DNA from: Streptomyces sp. NBC_01460
GTDB taxonomy: Bacteria; Actinomycetota; Actinomycetes; Streptomycetales; Streptomycetaceae
DNA length: 64,000 bases
Assembly: GCF_036227405.1 (NCBI RefSeq)
Contig: NZ_CP109473.1
Location: forward strand, 3,968,001-4,032,000
Direction: 5' to 3'
The notes under the pieces are model-generated. The model was given only the letters and a program-made list of their open reading frames with translations, had not been told where the DNA came from and did not search any database. Position numbers and translations under genes: made by a program. Below, piece after piece: positions 59,980 to 64,000 of the stretch; positions within the stretch are counted from its first letter, which is position 1; the number at the start of each line of letters is the position of its first letter.

Positions 59980-60537
59980 ATGAGTGATGCATTGGCGTTT
60001 CCCGCACTGGCCGCCTCGGCTCTCCCCCAGGCCATCGGGTTCCTCCTCCACCGTGCCGAGGTAGTCCTCGACCGCCGTGCACAGCGAAGGGATACGAGCG
60101 CTCCGCTCCCGCCGGAGGAAGTGGAGGAAGTACCAGACGTGGTGGTCGGGGACCCTGGCCACGCGCTGGACTTCGACCCGGCCGAGGTGACCGACGAGCG
60201 AACGGAACGGCTGGAGACGTTGGTGGAGGCGCTCGGGCTGTACGCCGAGAACGGGCACCTGGCCGAGGGGCAGGATGAACGACTGCGCCGCACCCTGGGT
60301 CGGCTTCGGGCCCTCCTTGAGGACGTGTACGGACGTCACATCACCTTCGCCGGCGAAGCGCAGCGGCCTGCAAGCGGCATGCGCATCGTCAACAGGGCCC
60401 GAGACGTCCGCGGTGTCTCGCGTGCATTGAAGGCTCGACGGGTATCCAGCAGCGCGAACGCCGACATCCTCCACACCGCTGAGGTTGTCCATCCCGGCGG
60501 GGAAATGATCAGCGTCGAGATTGACGAACTTATGTGA
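59980..60537 (+). CDS. Uncharacterised protein, first gene of accessory operon
   Basis: 185 residues from ATG 59980 (MSDALAFPALAASALPQAIGF). I do not recognise a family. A hydrophobic/amphipathic N-terminus (1-30) leads to an acidic segment (LPPEEVEEVPDVVVGD), a helical stretch (ERTERLETLVEALGLYAENGHLAEGQDERLRRTLGRLRALLEDVYG) and a basic part (RIVNRARDVRGVSRALKARRVSSS), ending VVHPGGEMISVEIDELM. Base composition is below that of the core region. 71 bases before the P-loop gene; likely cotranscribed. Confidence 0.7.
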   Translation: MSDALAFPALAASALPQAIGFLLHRAEVVLDRRAQRRDTSAPLPPEEVEEVPDVVVGDPGHALDFDPAEVTDERTERLETLVEALGLYAENGHLAEGQDERLRRTLGRLRALLEDVYGRHITFAGEAQRPASGMRIVNRARDVRGVSRALKARRVSSSANADILHTAEVVHPGGEMISVEIDELM

Positions 60538-60608
60538 GTTGCGTCCTTAACGCCTCGCCGCACAAGCAAAAATCACAGACCGCAAGACCAGCAACGGGGA
60601 GAGCAAGC

Positions 60609-63014
60609 ATGGGATTTCCTGCGCCCGAAAATCCACTCGGCGGAACCTTTCGGAGCGGAAATGGCTACGACGGCTTCGGTAAGGAAGGTCCCCGGGTTGA
60701 GCGGGCCAGGCAGGACGATGCTGACGGCGGCACGCCAACCGACCCACAGTTGCGGGACGGACGTGGGGACCACCGCTCCGATGATGGTCGGGACGGTGCT
60801 GTCGGGTCTGGAGCGAACGGCTTTGCTAGCGGTACAGGCCCAGCCAGCCATGACGATGATCCCGGCGTACGTGAGGCTCAGCGGATGCTGCGGGCTGCGG
60901 TCGCCGAACTGCGGCAGGAGGCCCTGTTCAACTTCGGTGAGATGACGGCGGTGAAACTCACGGCGGTCCTGGGACAGTTGCTGGAGCACTCGGAGCTGCC
61001 CCGCCGCTACCTGGAGACCGTCCGCGCGGTGTTCGCCGAGCCGGTCGGTTACCGGACGGCATATAAAGCACTTGAGGGGCCGGGCGCGGTGTTGGTCCTG
61101 CCCCGGGAGCCTGGTGCGGGTCGGACGTTCACCGCCCACGCCCTCCTGGCTGATCTGCACCTTCGTACCGGGGCCAGAGTAGGACCCTTGAGCTTCGGAG
61201 GCACCGCACGGTTTCCTCTGCGGCTTCTCCCTCGGGAGCAGAACGCTGGCTATCTACTGGATCTCCCGGCCGACGAGGACGAGACCGTGGCGGTCAGCAG
61301 CGACTTCGGGGCGCTGCTCCACGACATCCAGCAGACGTTGAAGAACCGCTCCTCACGGCTGATCGTGCTGACCACACCGGAGCAGTGGCTGCGGATCCGA
61401 GGGGGCGCCCCGGAAGGGGTCGTCCCCCAACTGGGCAAGCCAGACCCCGTGAAGGTGGCCCGCACCTGGCTCTCGGCCGAGGCTCCCGAACTTGACACCA
61501 CGCGCTGGCTCACCGACGGACGCATTCTGGAACTGTTACTCGGGCAGCCACCCTCCGACGTTCTCCACACCGTCGGCCTCATCCTCAAGTCCGAGCAGAC
61601 CAAGCAAATCCACTGGGCCAAGGAGTCCGCAACCCAGGAACAGGTCGAAGCAGACCCGGACGGCTTCAATGCCAGGGTGCTGAGTGTTGTCGAGGCACGC
61701 ACCGACTGGCGCGAGGAATTGCTCAAGTGGCACAAGAAGCCGGGCAGGACCGACTTCCAGCGGAACTTCCTTCTGGTCGCCGCACTCTTCCGGAGCGCGA
61801 CTGTCGCGCATGTGTACGTGAAGGCCGCCGATCTCTGCGGCCACTTCAAGACACCGCTGTCGCTAAAAGGACAGGTCTCGCCAGGCGTCGTTGAGCTGGT
61901 GGATGAGATCGATGCCGACCTCGATCCGGCGGACGACACGCTCGATTTCGGCCGACCAGGATGGGACGACGCCGTCCTGAGCTACTTCTGGATCGACCGA
62001 CCAGCGGTACGGAAGACTTTCCTGGCGTGGATGGCCGAGGCGCCGACGACCAAGAAGAAGAAGACCAACGAGTTCCTGGAATCGTTCACGACGGACGACC
62101 GGCTCCTCTTGGCGAACAGGGTCGGCACCTTCGCTGTGCGCTGGGCCACCCGTCACAGGAAGCCGGATCCCCTTGAAAAAATCATCTCAGCCTGGCATGG
62201 GGACCCGGTCCTGTGGAAAACAGCCACCGAGCTGATCTCGGCTGCCTCTCTTCATCCGACCATGGGGCGGTTCATCCACGAGCTGTTGCTGCGCTGGTCC
62301 AAGAACAGGGAGGACGCAGCACTGCCCAGGTTGGCTGTCGATGTGTGCGCTGGCGAGTTTGGTCGCCTCTACACCACCAAGGCGCTGCTGCGCCTTGGAT
62401 ACGCAGCAGGCTCGGAGGACTCCGGGGTACAAAAGTCGCTGCATGCCGCAGTCCGCGCCATCTGGTCTAACCCGACTGCTCGCAAAGCCCTGTTCAACTC
62501 AATCATCGACTGGTGCGCTTCTGATACGAACCGTCTTGCCTCAGGCCGCCGTTCCTTTGCGGCCTTGGCCACTCTGACGGCTGGCCGAGAGGGTGAGGCC
62601 GTCCCCGAGCCGGTGCTACTCCAGGAAGGTAGCGAGGAGGACGAGTTCCAGCCCGCGCTGAAAGACCTGGCCGTCGGCTGGCAGACGTTGTTGACACCCA
62701 CTGACGACGACACGGTGCCCGCAGAAGCGCTCCGCCTTTGGATGGACGCCGCCCACCAGCGTCCGAACCTGAGCCCCCTCGTGTTCAGCGTCCTCAGAGA
62801 GGCCCTGGACGCACCAGACCCGGACCTTGCCCGCAGGCTCCGCAACCGCCTGAACGACCTGTTGTACGCCTGGCAGCCCTACCCGGCACCGCACGCCGAC
62901 GCCACACGCGTACGACTGCGACACGAACTGGCCGACCTCCTCGCCCATGATCGGAGCCGGGCCGTCGCCAAGTACCACCCCCGTGTCGTCGGCCGTTCCA
63001 CGGAGACCACGTGA
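60609..63014 (+). CDS. Large protein with degenerate P-loop, accessory operon
   Basis: 801 residues from ATG 60609 (MGFPAPENPLGGTFRSGNGY), set by GGGGAG seven bases upstream; GTG 60534 is a weaker alternative that touches the previous stop. Residues 1-85 are low-complexity. At 158-178, PGAVLVLPREPGAGRTFTAH resembles a Walker A (R-E-P-G-A-G-R-T in place of GxxGxGK-T); RLIVLTTPEQW (250-260) could be a Walker-B-like strand lacking the acid. The C-terminal ~500 residues look all-helical (WATRHRKPDPLEKIISAWHG, RLYTTKALLRLGYAAGSED). TTA codon at 61536-61538 (residue 310). Function unknown; STAND-like NTPase is one guess. Confidence 0.75.
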   Translation: MGFPAPENPLGGTFRSGNGYDGFGKEGPRVERARQDDADGGTPTDPQLRDGRGDHRSDDGRDGAVGSGANGFASGTGPASHDDDPGVREAQRMLRAAVAELRQEALFNFGEMTAVKLTAVLGQLLEHSELPRRYLETVRAVFAEPVGYRTAYKALEGPGAVLVLPREPGAGRTFTAHALLADLHLRTGARVGPLSFGGTARFPLRLLPREQNAGYLLDLPADEDETVAVSSDFGALLHDIQQTLKNRSSRLIVLTTPEQWLRIRGGAPEGVVPQLGKPDPVKVARTWLSAEAPELDTTRWLTDGRILELLLGQPPSDVLHTVGLILKSEQTKQIHWAKESATQEQVEADPDGFNARVLSVVEARTDWREELLKWHKKPGRTDFQRNFLLVAALFRSATVAHVYVKAADLCGHFKTPLSLKGQVSPGVVELVDEIDADLDPADDTLDFGRPGWDDAVLSYFWIDRPAVRKTFLAWMAEAPTTKKKKTNEFLESFTTDDRLLLANRVGTFAVRWATRHRKPDPLEKIISAWHGDPVLWKTATELISAASLHPTMGRFIHELLLRWSKNREDAALPRLAVDVCAGEFGRLYTTKALLRLGYAAGSEDSGVQKSLHAAVRAIWSNPTARKALFNSIIDWCASDTNRLASGRRSFAALATLTAGREGEAVPEPVLLQEGSEEDEFQPALKDLAVGWQTLLTPTDDDTVPAEALRLWMDAAHQRPNLSPLVFSVLREALDAPDPDLARRLRNRLNDLLYAWQPYPAPHADATRVRLRHELADLLAHDRSRAVAKYHPRVVGRSTETT

Positions 63015-63769
63015 GCCCGCTGATACGCAAAGACTCCTCGCGCAGCGCGGGCACCGCACAGGCCAACTGGGTGCGAGAATTCCGCGACCTCCTCGACAGC
63101 AACGAACCCGGCCTCACATTCGACGCCACCATCCGAGTCGAGTGGCGCTGGCAGGAAGGCGGGCCGGGCAGCACTACTGCCTACGAAGATGCCGGACGGG
63201 CGGTACGGCATATCGCGGAGAGTCTCGCTTCCCAGCGCAGCGTTTTGCGCTGGGAAGCTACGGAACAGGACATCAACCACGACCTCAGACGCCTCCTGCC
63301 ATGGTGCACCGAAGGCATTGAGATCCTGAGAGCGCAGGTCACCCTCCACGTCGACGATCACACTCACGCCACCGCCCAGCGCATCGCTCAACTCAAGCGT
63401 GAAGAGACACTGGAAGAACTCGCACGCCGCCAAACCGCAGCACGCGTCCGGTTCATGCAGGACGAGATTCTGCGTACCCCGGCCACGGCACGCCTATACC
63501 TGTTGCTGGAGCAGACTGCGCACCACGGCTACCTGCCGCCAGGCGTCGATGCCGATCAGATCGTGCGGGATGTCCAGCAGTGGCACCCAAAAGCGCAGTG
63601 GGTCGCCGTCGCCCAGCTCCTGCACACCTTCCTAGGCAAACTGACCGACAAGGACGCAGGCGACCTTCTACGCACCCTGCACGTGCTGTTCCTGGAGTAC
63701 GGACAAAAGGAACTCGCCGAACAACTCCCAATGGAACCGGGCCAGCGGAACTCGGAGCGACCGGCGTGA
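63011..63769 (+). CDS. Coiled-coil protein, accessory operon (SPFH-like layout?)
   Basis: 252 residues from GTG 63011, overlapping the previous stop (GTGA). N-terminal beta-rich part (NEPGLTFDATIRVEWRWQEGG; GIEILRAQVTLHVDDHTHA) with EATEQDINHDLRRLL between, then a long charged coiled coil (AQRIAQLKREETLEELARRQTAARVRFMQDEIL) and a helical end. The order strand domain, then helix recalls SPFH/stomatin-like proteins, but no membrane segment is evident and I do not assert membership. Overlap with the next gene (63766) suggests tight coexpression. Confidence 0.75.
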   Translation: MSPLIRKDSSRSAGTAQANWVREFRDLLDSNEPGLTFDATIRVEWRWQEGGPGSTTAYEDAGRAVRHIAESLASQRSVLRWEATEQDINHDLRRLLPWCTEGIEILRAQVTLHVDDHTHATAQRIAQLKREETLEELARRQTAARVRFMQDEILRTPATARLYLLLEQTAHHGYLPPGVDADQIVRDVQQWHPKAQWVAVAQLLHTFLGKLTDKDAGDLLRTLHVLFLEYGQKELAEQLPMEPGQRNSERPA

Positions 63770-64000
63770 GCCGGGGGAAAGAGATCCGGCTGACCATAGT
63801 CCGCGTGCTCCTGTCCCCTCGTACCAGCTGGCACGCTTGCACGGCGATACGGCGAAGCCGGGCCCCGCTGACCTTCGATGCTGCGTGGCGGCACGCACGG
63901 CTGCGCGAACATCCTGATGAGGCCCCGTATCGGCTTCAGGGTCACCGAGCCGAAACCCTTCAACAGCCGGAAGGCCCTAGCCGAAGAACACCGGATGGCC
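63766..64000 (+). CDS. Fourth gene of accessory operon (partial)
   Basis: GTG 63766 overlaps the preceding stop (GTGA) and the frame stays open for 78 codons to the window edge: begins VSRGKEIRLTIVRVLLSPRT and is Arg-rich. Family not recognisable from this fragment. Called on operon overlap and open frame only. Confidence 0.5.
   Translation, partial: MSRGKEIRLTIVRVLLSPRTSWHACTAIRRSRAPLTFDAAWRHARLREHPDEAPYRLQGHRAETLQQPEGPSRRTPDG

Noticed and set aside
60534..60608. GTG 60534 as start of the 801-aa protein
   Set aside because: It touches the preceding stop but has no ribosome site; ATG 60609 has GGGGAG at ideal spacing. Coupling cannot be excluded.

Overview
The window is about 72% G+C chromosomal DNA from an actinomycete, almost certainly Streptomyces. 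The evidence is codon use, many GTG starts, Streptomyces-type gene neighbourhoods (ask/recR/ybaB; purA; fba/pyrE; speE; clpB; hspR-dnaJ-grpE-dnaK; dcd), a DasR/chitinase-type operator, HAIR boxes for HspR and one perfect parS site. parS sites cluster around oriC, so the window probably lies on the central chromosome arm within a few hundred kb of the origin.

Layout. 1-4.4 kb: start of aspartate kinase, DUF5063, recR, ybaB, a two-TM SLATT protein and an unknown. 4.4-12.9 kb: GntR regulator; a class III aminotransferase divergent from a DJ-1/PfpI plus MarR pair, with two tandem TGACAG-N4-CTGTCA palindromes between them; a Ser/Thr kinase; a PucR-type regulator; a second DNA polymerase III beta clamp. 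13-19.3 kb: unknown protein, secreted GH19 chitinase with its direct-repeat operator, a membrane-anchored PstS-like protein, a small membrane protein, purA and a lipid-kinase-like protein. 19.3-26.1 kb: regulator plus ABC exporter with a clear operator, cytochrome P450, two-component system. 26.2-29.2 kb: kynurenine (tryptophan to anthranilate) operon. 29.4-38.6 kb: DUF3151, MFS pump, MalY-type lyase, class II aldolase (with an internal deletion), parS, pyrE, epimerase, CoxG-like protein, membrane spermidine synthase, DUF2617. 38.9-45.9 kb: small Cys/His-rich membrane peptide, class I aminotransferase, YbjN, MFS, clpB, PPOX protein. 46-49 kb: a secreted GEISW-repeat peptide coupled to a 106-residue protein, facing two paralogous LuxR/TrmB-like regulators. 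49-53.2 kb: the heat-shock operon dnaK-grpE-dnaJ-hspR. 53.5-59.2 kb: shortened sugar transferase, membrane Fe-S oxidoreductase (EtfD type), Yip1-like protein, phosphoribosyltransferase, dcd, small zinc-ribbon protein.

At 59.41 kb there is a tRNA-Gly(CCC). From there to the right edge the DNA is visibly less G+C-rich and carries an unrecognised operon of overlapping or closely spaced genes: a 185-aa protein, an 801-aa protein with a degenerate P-loop and a TTA codon, a 252-aa coiled-coil protein, and a fourth gene cut by the edge. This looks like an accessory island beside a tRNA.

The strongest leads are (1) the GEISW-repeat peptide with its paired regulators that share an upstream element; (2) the tRNA-adjacent four-gene operon; (3) the fructose-bisphosphate aldolase that lacks the whole GGEEDG active-site segment by an in-frame deletion; (4) the parS core embedded in a 30-bp palindrome behind pyrE; (5) several uncharacterised palindromic operators. 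No CRISPR array, insertion sequence, rRNA or riboswitch was recognised.
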